Assembly: GCF_001591405.1 (NCBI RefSeq)
Contig: NZ_BCUV01000003.1
Span: 1-64,000 of the forward strand
Direction of reading: 5' to 3'
Length of the DNA: 64,000 nucleotides
Origin: Janibacter terrae NBRC 107853
GTDB taxonomy: Bacteria > Actinomycetota > Actinomycetes > Actinomycetales > Dermatophilaceae
Positions within the stretch are counted from its first letter, which is position 1, and each line of letters starts with the position of its first letter. Under the pieces are notes generated by a model. That model saw only the letters and a list, made by a program, of their open reading frames with translations. It was not told the DNA's origin and made no database searches. Made by a program: the position numbers and the translations under genes. Below, piece after piece: positions 57,530 to 64,000 of the stretch.

Positions 57530-58786
57530 ATGACCTCCGCCTCCGCGACGACGGCGCGCAACGCCGTGCTGGCGACCTTCGCCGTGAGCGGGTTCGCGTT
57601 CGCCTCGTGGGCGGCGCGCATCCCGACGATCCGCGGGCAGCTCGACCTCACGCCGGGCGAGCTCGGTCGCACCCTGCTCGTGGGCGCGCTCGGGTCGGTG
57701 GTCTCGCTGCCCTTCGCCGGGCGGGTCATCACCCGGGTGGGCGCCGCACGCACGGTGATGATCGGCGTGGTCACCGTGGCGGTCGGCCTGCTCGCGCTCG
57801 GTGCCGCGGTCGACGTCCTCGGGCACCTCGCCCTGACCGCTGCGGCGATCTTCGTCGTCGCCGTCGGCATCTCGTTGTGGGACGTCGCGATGAACCACGA
57901 GGGCGCCGCCGTCGAGCAGCGGCTCGGGCGCACGATGATGCCGGTCTTCCACGCCTGCTTCTCCGGTGGCACGGTGCTCGGCGCCCTCGTCGCGGCGGGG
58001 GTGGTCCGCGTCGGGCTGCCCGTCCTGGGTCACCTCGCGGCCGCGGCCGCCGTCGCCCTCGTCGTCGGCCTGTGGGTGCCGCGCGGCTTCCTCGCGCGCG
58101 ACCTCGAGGTCGGGGGAGGCGCGGGCGTCACCGAGCGGCCCGGCAGCGCGTGGCTCGAGCCGCGCACCCTGGTCATCGGTGTCGTCGTCCTCGTCGCGGC
58201 CCTCACCGAGGGCACCGCCAACGACTGGATCGCGCTCGCGGTGACCGAGGGGCACGACCAGCCGGAGGAGGTCGGGGTCCTCGCGTTCGCGACCTTCCTC
58301 GCGGCCATGACGGCCGGCCGGCTCCTCGGCGTCCGGGTGCTCGACCGCTTCGGCCGCGTCCCGGTCCTGCGGGTGCTCTTCGGGCTCGCCGTCGTCGGCT
58401 CGCTGCTCGTCGTGCTCGGCGGCACGGTGGCGGCCTTCGTCGGTGTCGTGCTGTGGGGCGTCGGCGCCAGCCTCGGCTTCCCGACGGGGATGAGCGCGGC
58501 CGCCGACGACCCCGCCCGCGCGGCCGCCCGGCTGTCCGTCGTCTCGACGATCGGCTACCTCGCCTTCATCGTCGGGCCGCCGCTGCTCGGCCTGCTCGGG
58601 GACCACGTCGGCGTGCTGCGCTCGCTGCTGCTCGTCGGCGTCCTCGCCGTGCCCGCGCTGCTCGCCGTCCCGGCCGTGCGCGAGCGGGCCCCCCGGGGCG
58701 CCGGGCACGCCGACCTGAATCCGCATTACCCTAGGGCAATGCGGTTGAACGAGTGTTCAACCCGGCCCCCCGAGGAGGACGCATGA
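57530..58786 (+). CDS. Major facilitator superfamily transporter
   Basis: This 418-residue protein has about 12 transmembrane helices, with charged loop motifs such as GRVITRVGAARTV and GVRVLDRFGRVPVL at the two half-repeats. It resembles the YbjJ-like group of MFS proteins, so export of a small molecule is probable but the substrate is unknown. The last ~25 residues (after GHADLNPHY) are encoded by DNA that contains two palindromes looking like an operator for the next gene, so the true functional C-terminus may be shorter. It overlaps the downstream thioesterase gene by 4 bp. Confidence 0.88.
   Translation: MTSASATTARNAVLATFAVSGFAFASWAARIPTIRGQLDLTPGELGRTLLVGALGSVVSLPFAGRVITRVGAARTVMIGVVTVAVGLLALGAAVDVLGHLALTAAAIFVVAVGISLWDVAMNHEGAAVEQRLGRTMMPVFHACFSGGTVLGALVAAGVVRVGLPVLGHLAAAAAVALVVGLWVPRGFLARDLEVGGGAGVTERPGSAWLEPRTLVIGVVVLVAALTEGTANDWIALAVTEGHDQPEEVGVLAFATFLAAMTAGRLLGVRVLDRFGRVPVLRVLFGLAVVGSLLVVLGGTVAAFVGVVLWGVGASLGFPTGMSAAADDPARAAARLSVVSTIGYLAFIVGPPLLGLLGDHVGVLRSLLLVGVLAVPALLAVPAVRERAPRGAGHADLNPHYPRAMRLNECSTRPPEEDA
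58721..58762. promoter_or_regulatory. Two adjacent palindromes (probable operator) inside the MFS 3' end
   Basis: The first, at 58721-58744, has arms CCGCATT/AATGCGG around CCCTAGGG. The second, at 58743-58762, is GGTTGAACGAGTGTTCAACC, perfect 8-bp arms with a 4-nt centre, typical of TetR-type operators. They end about 20 nt before the thioesterase ATG, whose ribosome binding site GAGGAGG follows. Confidence 0.55.
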
Positions 58787-59499
58787 CCGACGGAGCCTTC
58801 GTCTCCCCCTTCGCCGTCGAGGACCCACAGGCCCTCGCCGCGACCGAGCGCGCCCAAGGTGGTCTCGCCCGCAGCATCGCCCGGCTCGTCGACGCCTGCG
58901 TGCGCACCCGCGTCGACGACGCGACGCTCGGCACGACCGCCGAGGCGGTCGACGCACTGACCGCGCGCCTCCTCGAGGTCGCCCAGGACGGGCCGCTCGG
59001 CATCGAGACCTCGAGCGACGGTCGGCTGCGTGACCATGCCAACCCCATGGTCGGCCTGCGCAACCCGCTCGCCCCGCCGCTGCTCGTGACCGGTGACGAC
59101 GAGGGCACGACGACCTGCACGTTCACCCTCGGTGCGGCCTACGAGGGGCCGCCGGGGTGCGTCCACGGGGGCATCGTCGCCGCCGTCCTCGACCAGGTCG
59201 CCGGCTCGGTGCCCGCCCGGCTGGGCAGGCCGGGTCTCACCGCCTACCTGAGCACGACCTACCGCCGCCCCACCCTCCTCGGTCACGAGCACGTCTGCCG
59301 GGCACGGGTCGATCGCGTCGACGGGTGGAAGACCTTCGTCCGGGGCGAGATCCGCGACGGCCAGGCCCGGGTGACCGCCGAGGTCGAGGCGCTCTTCGTC
59401 GTGCCGCGCTGGGCCCGGGAGCACCTCGCGCCCCCGACCGGCGACGCGATCGACGTCCCCTCCACGGTCGACGCGGCGAAGGGGGACACCACGCCGTAG
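58783..59499 (+). CDS. PaaI-like hot-dog thioesterase
   Basis: In this 238-residue protein the second half is a hot-dog domain with [19 protein letters not shown] (PaaI-type HGG and catalytic Asp region) and [12 protein letters not shown]. The N-terminal ~85 residues are helical and acidic, with no recognised domain. It should hydrolyse an acyl- or aryl-CoA. The ATG at 58783 has GAGGAGG 6 nt upstream; an in-frame ATG at 58753 lies within the operator and has no ribosome binding site. It is possibly under TetR-type control from an unlinked regulator. Confidence 0.82.
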   Translation: MTDGAFVSPFAVEDPQALAATERAQGGLARSIARLVDACVRTRVDDATLGTTAEAVDALTARLLEVAQDGPLGIETSSDGRLRDHANPMVGLRNPLAPPLLVTGDDEGTTTCTFTLGAAYEGPPGCVHGGIVAAVLDQVAGSVPARLGRPGLTAYLSTTYRRPTLLGHEHVCRARVDRVDGWKTFVRGEIRDGQARVTAEVEALFVVPRWAREHLAPPTGDAIDVPSTVDAAKGDTTP

Positions 59500-59502
59500 C
59501 GT
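59497..59502 (+). promoter_or_regulatory. -10 element, leaderless start of the GH13 gene
   Basis: TAGCGT overlaps the thioesterase stop (TAG) and lies 7 nt before the ATG at 59510, supporting that start over the GTG at 59501. Confidence 0.45.
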
Positions 59503-59509
59503 GGTCGTC

Positions 59510-61777
59510 ATGACTGACTCCGACGACGTCCTGCCCGACCCCGTGCCGGGCGTGGACCAGCCCGAGGCGCTCGAGGTCGAGGTGCCGGGTGCGCCCAACT
59601 TCGCGGACATCTTCTACCCCGCCCGTCCCAGGGCACTGCGGCCCAGGGCCCGGCTCCGACCGCAGGGTGCACCCTCGGCGGCGCAGGTGCGCTCGGGCGA
59701 GCCGGTCGGCTCCAACCCCGTCTACGTGGAGTGGCTGCGGGGCCAGTCGATGCTCCAGGACGCCAAGGAGATCGCCGGTCAGTTCACCGGTATCGGGGCG
59801 ATGTGGCAGAACCCCTTCGCCCACCCCGACCCGCGCGCCGCGGTGCAGACGGCCTCGGTGTGGTTCACCGCCTACCCGATCTCGATGATCACCCGGCCCG
59901 GTCGGTCCTTCCTCGCCTCGCTGGCCGACCCGCGGCTGTGGGAGACCTTCCAGCGCATCGGGATCCAGGCGCTGCACACCGGGCCGGTCAAGCGGGCCGG
60001 CGGCCTGTCGGGGTGGAACCCCACGCCGAGCGTCGACGGGCACTTCGACCGCATCGGCACGCACATCGACGAGCTCTTCGGCAGCGAGGACGACTACCGG
60101 CGCATGTGCGAGGTCGCGGCCCAGCACGAGGGGACCGTCATCGACGACATCGTCCCGGGGCACACCGGGAAGGGAGCCGACTTCCGCCTGGCCGAGCTCG
60201 GCGTCGACGACTACCCCGGGATCTACCACATGGTCGCGATCCCGCAGGAGGAGTGGCACCTGCTGCCGGACGTGCCCGAGGGCCGAGACTCGGTCAACCT
60301 CGACGAGGCGGCCGAGGCGGCACTCGCCGAGGCCGGCCACATCATCGGCGAGCTGCAGCGGGTGATCTTCCACGTGCCCGGTCTGAAGGACACCAACTGG
60401 TCGGCGACCGCCCCGGTGACCGGTCCCGACGGGGTGACGCGGCGCTGGGTCTACCTGCACTACTTCAAGGAGGGGCAGCCGTCGATCAACTGGCTCGACC
60501 CCACCTTCGCCGGGATGCGGCTGGTCATCGGTGACGCCCTGCACAGCCTCGGTGACCTCGGGTCAGGGGGTCTGCGGCTGGACGCCAACGGCTTCCTGGG
60601 GGTCGAGCGCACCCTCGACGTCGGCCCGGCCTGGTCCGAGGGCCACCCGCTCTCGGAGGCCGCCAACCAGCTCATCGGGTCGATGGTGCGCAAGGTCGGC
60701 GGGTTCACCTTCCAGGAGCTCAACCTCTCGATCGAGGACATCCGCGACACCGCGGCCGGGGGTGCCGACCTGTCGTACGACTTCGTCAACCGGCCCGCGT
60801 ACCACCACGCGCTCGCGACCGGGGACACCGAGTTCCTGCGCCTGACGCTGCGCCAGGCGATGGAGCTCGGCGTCGACGCGGCGGGGCTGGTCCACGCCCT
60901 GCAGAACCACGACGAGATGACCTACGAGCTGGTCCACTTCGCCAGCCGCCACCGCGAGGACGAGTTCACCTTCCGCGGGGAGGCGACGACGGGGGAGGAG
61001 CTCGCCGCGACGATCCGGCAGGAGCTCACCGACGCCCTGACCGGCGAGGCCGCGCCGTACAACCTCGTCTTCACGACCAACGGGATCGCCTCCACGACCG
61101 CATCGGTGGCGACCGCGGCCCTCGGGCTGCGCGACCTCGACGCACTCACCGAGGAGGACGTCGAGCGGGTGCGGCGCGCGCACCTGCTCCTCGCGATGTT
61201 CAACGCGCTCCAGCCCGGGGTCTTCGCCCTGTCGGGGTGGGACCTCGTCGGGGCGCTGCCCGTCCCCGCGGACGAGATCGAGCCGCTGCTGCGAAGGGGG
61301 GACACGCGCTGGATCCACCGTCCCGCCTACGACCTGCTCGACGTCGACCCCGGCGCGACCGGCTCGGCCTCCGGGATGCCGCGCGCGCGGACCCTCTACG
61401 GCTCGATCGAGGCCCAGCTGGAGGACCCGACCTCCTTCGTCAGCCGACTCAAGGACATGCTGCACCTGAGGGGCTACTTCGGTCTCGCGACGACGCGCCA
61501 GGTCGACGTCCCCGACGTCGCGCACCCGGCGATGCTGGTGATGGTCCACGACTACGAGCTCGTGCCGGGTCAGGGGCAGGTCACGGTCCTCAACTTCTCC
61601 GCGGAGCCGGTGAGCGGCACCGTCATCAGCGAGCACCTGCCGCCGGGGTCGTGCCTGATGGACATGGGCGACGGCTCGACCTTCGGCGAGGTGGACCAGC
61701 TCCACGGCTTCCACGTCGAGCTCGAGGGCCACGCCGGGCTCTCGCTGCTCGTCACCCCGCCCAAGGAGCAGTCGTGA
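59510..61777 (+). CDS. GH13-family glycoside hydrolase/transglycosylase, trehalose-synthase-like
   Basis: This is a 755-residue member of the alpha-amylase clan. The catalytic regions are [14 protein letters not shown] (nucleophile Asp), [10 protein letters not shown] (acid/base Glu) and [11 protein letters not shown] (stabilising Asp). A C-terminal beta-domain is present ([19 protein letters not shown] in part). The N-terminal ~75 residues are Pro/Arg-rich and not part of the barrel. There is no signal peptide, so it is cytoplasmic; a role in trehalose or maltose interconversion is plausible, but the exact reaction is not proven. It is followed by a tiny membrane protein with a 4-bp overlap. 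Confidence 0.8.
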   Translation: MTDSDDVLPDPVPGVDQPEALEVEVPGAPNFADIFYPARPRALRPRARLRPQGAPSAAQVRSGEPVGSNPVYVEWLRGQSMLQDAKEIAGQFTGIGAMWQNPFAHPDPRAAVQTASVWFTAYPISMITRPGRSFLASLADPRLWETFQRIGIQALHTGPVKRAGGLSGWNPTPSVDGHFDRIGTHIDELFGSEDDYRRMCEVAAQHEGTVIDDIVPGHTGKGADFRLAELGVDDYPGIYHMVAIPQEEWHLLPDVPEGRDSVNLDEAAEAALAEAGHIIGELQRVIFHVPGLKDTNWSATAPVTGPDGVTRRWVYLHYFKEGQPSINWLDPTFAGMRLVIGDALHSLGDLGSGGLRLDANGFLGVERTLDVGPAWSEGHPLSEAANQLIGSMVRKVGGFTFQELNLSIEDIRDTAAGGADLSYDFVNRPAYHHALATGDTEFLRLTLRQAMELGVDAAGLVHALQNHDEMTYELVHFASRHREDEFTFRGEATTGEELAATIRQELTDALTGEAAPYNLVFTTNGIASTTASVATAALGLRDLDALTEEDVERVRRAHLLLAMFNALQPGVFALSGWDLVGALPVPADEIEPLLRRGDTRWIHRPAYDLLDVDPGATGSASGMPRARTLYGSIEAQLEDPTSFVSRLKDMLHLRGYFGLATTRQVDVPDVAHPAMLVMVHDYELVPGQGQVTVLNFSAEPVSGTVISEHLPPGSCLMDMGDGSTFGEVDQLHGFHVELEGHAGLSLLVTPPKEQS

Positions 61778-61899
61778 GCGAGCGGCCCCGGGTGCGCGTC
61801 CGACCCCTCGGCGGCGCCGTGGGCTGCCTCGGCATGATCCTCTTCTCGGTGATCGCCTCGGTGGTCCTCACCGTCGTGCTCAACCTGCTCCTGCGGTGA
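61774..61899 (+). CDS. Small single-pass membrane protein (41 residues)
   Basis: The GTG at 61774 overlaps the GH13 stop by 4 bp and opens a 41-residue frame: a basic head [13 protein letters not shown], then one transmembrane helix ([20 protein letters not shown]), ending LLLR. The coupling and the clean basic-head/helix design make it a likely real gene. Its function is unknown; it may anchor or regulate the GH13 enzyme at the membrane. Confidence 0.6.
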   Translation: MSERPRVRVRPLGGAVGCLGMILFSVIASVVLTVVLNLLLR

Positions 61900-61908
61900 G
61901 CGGATCGC

Positions 61909-61926
61909 GTTGCGCTCACGGCGAAC
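61909..61926 (+). promoter_or_regulatory. ClgR-type box upstream of clpP1
   Basis: The core CGCTCACGGCGAAC fits exactly CGCYNANRGCGWWS from the actinobacterial ClgR consensus as I remember it; the two upstream A/T positions are G here. It lies ~95 nt before the clpP1 start, as expected for ClgR activation of clpP1P2. Confidence 0.6.
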
Positions 61927-62021
61927 ACGTGCGGGAGCCGGGAAACATGCGCAGGGAGCGGACGTTAGGGTCAGTGAAAGTCGTGAACCACGAGAGCAAC
62001 CGCCGGACGGCGGAGAAGCGA

Positions 62022-62654
62022 GTGAGCGTGAGCAACAGCAGCGAGATCGTCGCGGCCGGCCCGCAGGGCGGGATGGGTCTCGACGACCACATCTACCAGC
62101 GCCTCCTCAAGGAGCGCATCATCTTCCTGGGCTCGGACGTGCGTGACGACAACGCCAACGCCATCTGCGCCCAGATGCTGCTCCTCGCCGCGGAGGACCC
62201 CGGCAAGGACATCTGGCTGTACATCAACAGCCCGGGCGGGTCGATCTCCGCCGGCATGGCGATCTACGACACGATGAAGTGGATCCCCAACGACGTCGCC
62301 ACCGTGGCCATGGGCCTGGCCGCCTCGATGGGCCAGTTCCTGCTCTCCGCGGGCACGCACGGCAAGCGCTACGCCACGCCGCACGCCCGGGTGATGATGC
62401 ACCAGCCCTCCGGCGGCATCGGCGGCACGGCCTCGGACATCAAGATCCAGGCCGAGCAGATGCTCTTCGTCAAGACGCAGATGGCCGAGCTCATCGCCGA
62501 GCACACCGGGCAGTCCGTCGAGCAGATCCACCGGGACTCCGACCGCGACCGCTGGTTCGGTGCGGCGGAGGCCAAGGAGTACGGCTTCGTCGACCACGTC
62601 TTCGAGCGCTCCGACCAGGCCGGCCGCGGGGACGACAACCCCATCAGCGACTGA
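62022..62654 (+). CDS. clpP1: ATP-dependent Clp protease proteolytic subunit ClpP1
   Basis: This 210-residue serine peptidase forms the ClpP1P2 barrel with ClpP2 and works with ClpX/ClpC. The active site is Ser102 in [11 protein letters not shown], His127 in VMMHQPSGG and an Asp in the RDSDRDRWF region. The N-terminal [12 protein letters not shown] is typical. I chose the GTG at 62022 because GGAG lies 6 nt upstream; GTG at 62028 is an alternative, and the frame is open to 61896. It is 30 nt upstream of clpP2. Confidence 0.95.
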   Translation: MSVSNSSEIVAAGPQGGMGLDDHIYQRLLKERIIFLGSDVRDDNANAICAQMLLLAAEDPGKDIWLYINSPGGSISAGMAIYDTMKWIPNDVATVAMGLAASMGQFLLSAGTHGKRYATPHARVMMHQPSGGIGGTASDIKIQAEQMLFVKTQMAELIAEHTGQSVEQIHRDSDRDRWFGAAEAKEYGFVDHVFERSDQAGRGDDNPISD

Positions 62655-62684
62655 GCCCCGACCCGAGCCTTCCCAGGAGAACCC

Positions 62685-63359
62685 ATGAACTTCGACGCAC
62701 AGCTGCGCACCCACCAGCCGGGCTCGGCCCCCCTTCGCCCCGGGCCGTCCAGCCGCTACATCCTGCCCAACTTCGAGGAGCGCACCTCGTACGGCATGAA
62801 GCGGATGGACCCGTACACCAAGCTCTTCGAGGACCGCATCATCTTCCTCGGCGTGCAGGTCGACGACGCCTCCGCGGACGACATCATCGCCCAGCTGCTC
62901 GTGCTGGAGTCGCAGGAGCCCGAGCGCGACATCCTGATGTACATCAACAGCCCGGGTGGCAGCTTCACCGCCATGACGGCGATCTACGACACGATGCAGT
63001 ACATCCGCCCGGACATCCAGACCTTCGTCATCGGCCAGGCGGCCTCCGCCGCAGCGGTGCTCCTCGCCGCCGGCGCCCAGGGCAAGCGCTTCGCCCTGCC
63101 CAACAGCCGCATCCTCATCCACCAGCCCGCGCTGGCCGGTGGCGAGTACGGCCAGGCCTCGGACATCGAGATCCAGGCCAACGAGGTGCTGCGGATGCGC
63201 ACCTGGCTCGAGGAGACCTGGGCCAAGCACTCCGGCAAGACGGTCGAGGAGGTCCGCGAGGACATCGAGCGCGACAAGATCCTCTCGGCGCAGGAGGCCA
63301 AGGAGTACGGCCTCATCGACGAGGTGCTCACCCCGCGCAAGGCCTCGCTCGAGGACTGA
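62685..63359 (+). CDS. clpP2: ATP-dependent Clp protease proteolytic subunit ClpP2
   Basis: This 224-residue partner of ClpP1 has Ser121 in IGQAASAAAVLL and His146 in ILIHQPALAGG, with FEDRIIFLGVQVDD near the N-terminus. The N-terminal ~40 residues, with Arg/Pro/Ser, include a propeptide removed on assembly in homologues. The ATG at 62685 is preceded by AGGAGA. A hairpin terminator follows 8 nt after the stop. Confidence 0.96.
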   Translation: MNFDAQLRTHQPGSAPLRPGPSSRYILPNFEERTSYGMKRMDPYTKLFEDRIIFLGVQVDDASADDIIAQLLVLESQEPERDILMYINSPGGSFTAMTAIYDTMQYIRPDIQTFVIGQAASAAAVLLAAGAQGKRFALPNSRILIHQPALAGGEYGQASDIEIQANEVLRMRTWLEETWAKHSGKTVEEVREDIERDKILSAQEAKEYGLIDEVLTPRKASLED

Positions 63360-63367
63360 TCCACAGT

Positions 63368-63401
63368 GACGAAGGGCCCCGGACCTCCGGGGCCCTTCGT
63401 C
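63368..63401 (+). terminator. Hairpin terminator after clpP2
   Basis: GACGAAGGGCCCCGG pairs perfectly with CCGGGGCCCTTCGTC around loop ACCT. The stem base GACGAAGGG resembles that of the tig terminator. Confidence 0.85.
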
Positions 63402-63437
63402 GTGCCCGGGGGCGGATCCCGCGATGAGGTGGAACCG

Positions 63438-64000
63438 ATGGGTGGGCGCCGACGTCGGATGAGCATGAGACGTCTGCTGACCACCCTGCTCACGGTGCTG
63501 CTGACCGTGCCGGTCCTCGTGCTCACCGCACCCGCAGCACAGGCGTGCTCGTGCGCGCAGGGCTCGCTCGAGCAGCACCTCGCCGACTCGGACCTCGTCG
63601 TCGAGGGCACCGTGACCTCGGTGCGGACCACGGGTCGGGAGCGCGCGTACACCTTCGACGTCCAGCGCTCGTGGAAGGGGCCGCGGCGCGATGTCGTGAC
63701 CGTCCGCACGCGCGTGGACGGCGCGGAGTGCGGGCGCACCTACGCCGGGGGGAGGCCGCAGGTGGTCCTGGCCGTGGGCTCCGACGGCACCTGGCGGACC
63801 GACCTGTGCCGCGGCAAGGTCTTCGACGGCGGGACGCAGATCCGGGACGTGACGGCTGCACAGGTGGAGGAGGAGCTCGGTCGGGGGACCCGCTCTGGTG
63901 ATGACGTCACCGAGCCGGCGGGAGACGACGCGGTCAGCGTCGGCGACCCGTCGCCGTGGCCCGGGATCGCCGTGGGTGCAGCCCTCCTCGTGCTGCTCGT
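63438..64000 (+). CDS. Secreted/anchored protein with NTR (TIMP-like) N-terminus, cut by the window end
   Basis: The open frame runs off the window. The basic start (RRRRMSMRRLL) and hydrophobic core lead to a cleavage site LTAPAAQA before CSCAQG, so the mature protein begins with Cys-Ser-Cys. This and the following LADSDLVVEGTVTSVR and YTFDVQRSWKG resemble bacterial TIMP/netrin-like domains. A Gly/Asp/Glu-rich linker then leads to a hydrophobic segment (WPGIAVGAALLVLLV) at the window edge, probably a C-terminal anchor. The ATG at 63438 has GAGG 8 nt upstream; 63459 and 63465 are in-frame alternatives. Confidence 0.7.
   Translation, partial: MGGRRRRMSMRRLLTTLLTVLLTVPVLVLTAPAAQACSCAQGSLEQHLADSDLVVEGTVTSVRTTGRERAYTFDVQRSWKGPRRDVVTVRTRVDGAECGRTYAGGRPQVVLAVGSDGTWRTDLCRGKVFDGGTQIRDVTAAQVEEELGRGTRSGDDVTEPAGDDAVSVGDPSPWPGIAVGAALLVLL

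Noticed and set aside
747-62737. CGAAGGGGG as a Chi-like or KOPS-like sequence
   Set aside because: Such motifs are expected to be strongly biased to one strand per replichore; here the two orientations are nearly equal (about 20 and 17 copies of the 9-mer), so I prefer other explanations, although the replichore position of the window is unknown.

Overview
The window is very GC-rich, with GTG and ATG starts, 4-bp ATGA/GTGA gene overlaps, and a gene set (mycothiol-type DsbA, trHbO, ClpP1/ClpP2, trigger factor, dynamin-like GTPase pair, IdeR- and ClgR-type boxes) that points to an actinobacterium. A Micrococcales member close to Intrasporangiaceae is my best guess, but the family is inference. 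No rRNA, CRISPR array, integrase, transposase or prophage was seen. Three tRNA genes are present: Arg-TCT, Gly-TCC and Pro-TGG.

Layout. 1-8.2 kb: PrsW-like protease, 4'-phosphopantetheinyl transferase, tRNA-Arg, two dynamin-like GTPases, a second-type SSB and the ribosome-associated ABC-F protein EttA. 8.3-16.4 kb: a surface polysaccharide locus. A pyruvyl transferase converges on a tightly coupled five-gene minus-strand operon (GT4-GT2 fusion, Wzz-like co-polymerase, Wzx-like flippase, GT4, Wzy-like polymerase). 16.5-19.1 kb: a pentapeptide-repeat protein, and a TetR regulator divergent from an acyl-CoA dehydrogenase across a palindromic operator. 19.1-32.7 kb: a molybdenum-cofactor and nitrate-respiration island. 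Mog-moaE-moaA on the plus strand converge on a nearly gapless minus-strand run: a three-cysteine HTH regulator, narGHJI, moeZ, moeA, moaC, mobA, a DUF6457 gene and moaD. The island encodes both the nitrate reductase and most of its cofactor pathway.

32.9-43.5 kb: TesB thioesterase, a RecQ-type helicase with a phosphoribosyltransferase-like tail, a hot-dog thioesterase, an inositol-monophosphatase-type enzyme, a secreted protein of unknown function, a NarL-type two-component system, and lipid and alpha/beta hydrolases. 43.5-52.9 kb: alpha-glucosidase, truncated haemoglobin O, MscS, aminopeptidase N, a mycothiol-dependent nitroreductase-like DsbA protein, RpiB, a SpoIIE-type phosphatase and TrmB. 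53-55.7 kb: EfeB and EfeO iron-uptake genes under a probable IdeR/DtxR box. 55.7-64 kb: tRNA-Gly, tRNA-Pro, trigger factor, MFS exporter, thioesterase, a GH13 enzyme, and clpP1-clpP2 behind a ClgR-like box.

The backbone (ssb, ettA, 4HBT thioesterase plus partner, alpha-glucosidase, glbO, pepN, Rv2466c-like, rpiB, tig, clpP1, clpP2) follows, as I remember it, the gene order of M. tuberculosis Rv2478c to Rv2460c. The polysaccharide and nitrate/Moco blocks look like lineage-specific insertions into it.

The most unusual signal is not a gene. The 9-mer CGAAGGGGG and its complement recur about 37 times by hand count, far above base-composition expectation. It occurs mostly in one reading frame inside genes, as inverted pairs at the base of a terminator, and as two in-frame 27-bp inverted repeats that both encode TKG-x4-PFA in protein linkers. 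A 50-bp perfect palindrome at 38040-38089 and a widespread leaderless-promoter layout (TANNNT, then 6-7 nt to the start codon) are also notable.
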